Source: Macrosoma leucophasiata (Eukaryota > Arthropoda > Insecta > Lepidoptera > Hedylidae). Taken from it: a stretch of 64,000 nt of DNA. Under the pieces are notes generated by a model, which worked only from the letters and a program-made list of their open reading frames with translations, was not told where the DNA came from and made no database searches. Below are positions 63,822 through 64,000 of the stretch, piece after piece (the stretch's first letter is position 1; the number at the start of each line of letters is the position of its first letter). The stretch is taken from NCBI GenBank assembly GCA_036365455.1, contig JAWQUS010000007.1, positions 19,236,001 to 19,300,000 of the forward strand, in the 5' to 3' direction. The translations under genes were made by a program, and so were the position numbers.

Positions 63822-64000
63822 TTTTCTATGGAGTTGTTCAAAAATTTCGAGTATTAGGTACATTTGGTCGACTATTACTCACAAACTTGTGAAGCCAACT
63901 TGGGTGTGACAGTCTTCCTTTTAATTTCGTTATATGTAGCTACTATTGCCGTAACGTTTGAATTTCTAACAACAACCGTTTAGTTGGTAGAGGGAAGGGA
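63822..64000 (-). repeat. Dispersed repeat, reverse of 19621-19800
   Basis: tggtcgactattactcacaa, cttccttttaatttcgttat and gtaacgtttgaatttctaac are the reverse complement of the segment inside the 19280-19870 repeat. The copy runs off the window edge. Confidence 0.8.

Noticed and set aside
1..64000. Endogenous viral element, bracovirus segment or bacterial-type gene cluster
   Set aside because: I looked for capsid, polymerase, integrase or toxin-like frames and saw none. All long coding-like stretches are non-LTR reverse transcriptases or mariner.

Overview
The window looks like a stretch of lepidopteran (moth or butterfly) nuclear genome. It is AT-rich, has no operon-like organisation, and is filled with transposon relics. 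The organism call rests on repeat types I recognise as typical of Lepidoptera: Helitron-like ends with the 'cccgcgacttcgtccgcg' motif and CTAGT termini, a reverse-transcriptase tail of the 'KLKWQWAGHIARR' type ending in ATG repeats, a mariner, and several tRNA-derived SINEs. I found no host protein-coding gene that I can name. The window is probably intergenic or inside a large intron. Two places could hold host exons: 41912-42086 (+) and the block 53596-53985 (-). Both are weak calls.

Four interspersed families recur and are given local names. Family S is a SINE-like element of about 290 bp with a GAGCTCC/GGAGCTC head hairpin and an A-rich tail; it has more than 20 full or partial copies. 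Family T1 is a tRNA-like cloverleaf embedded in long inverted flanks, with anticodon-loop triplet GGT or AGA. Families T2 and T3 are ordinary-looking tRNA-headed SINEs.

Layout. 0-9 kb: a mariner cut off by a Helitron-like end, a head-to-head S pair, T1, T2 and T3 copies, and a 307-bp tandem duplication of T1. 10-15.6 kb: an array of three repeat units mixed with S copies, one of which holds a 3.3 kb non-LTR retrotransposon (870-codon open frame). 16-27 kb: mostly unique sequence, a CpG-rich block near 16.2-17.2 kb, a Harbinger-type MITE and hairpins. 27.6-30.4 kb: another triplicated unit split by a T3 SINE and by a Jockey-type LINE. 31-33.3 kb: a decayed LINE on the minus strand flanked by a direct duplication. 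35.4-37.6 kb: a triplicated unit with a conserved ATG reading frame on the minus strand, split by a Helitron-like end and a GC-rich two-unit tandem. 39.7 kb: a near-perfect 46-bp-arm hairpin. 41.3-42.4 kb: a repeat-free GC-richer block with the candidate first exon. 43-46 kb: another triplicated unit with nested SINE and LINE insertions. 47-48.7 kb: Helitron ends, then a four-unit array in which each unit joins a Helitron-like 3' end to the head of S. 52-64 kb: MITEs, S copies, a 540-bp foldback element with TA target duplication, a degenerate array at 57.8-59.2 kb, and hairpins.

No gene here forms a pathway with a neighbour. The relations that can be read are insertion orders, with younger elements inside older ones. 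The most unusual items are the T1 family, the Helitron-end/S tandem array, and the repeated pattern of local triplications of otherwise unfamiliar sequence.
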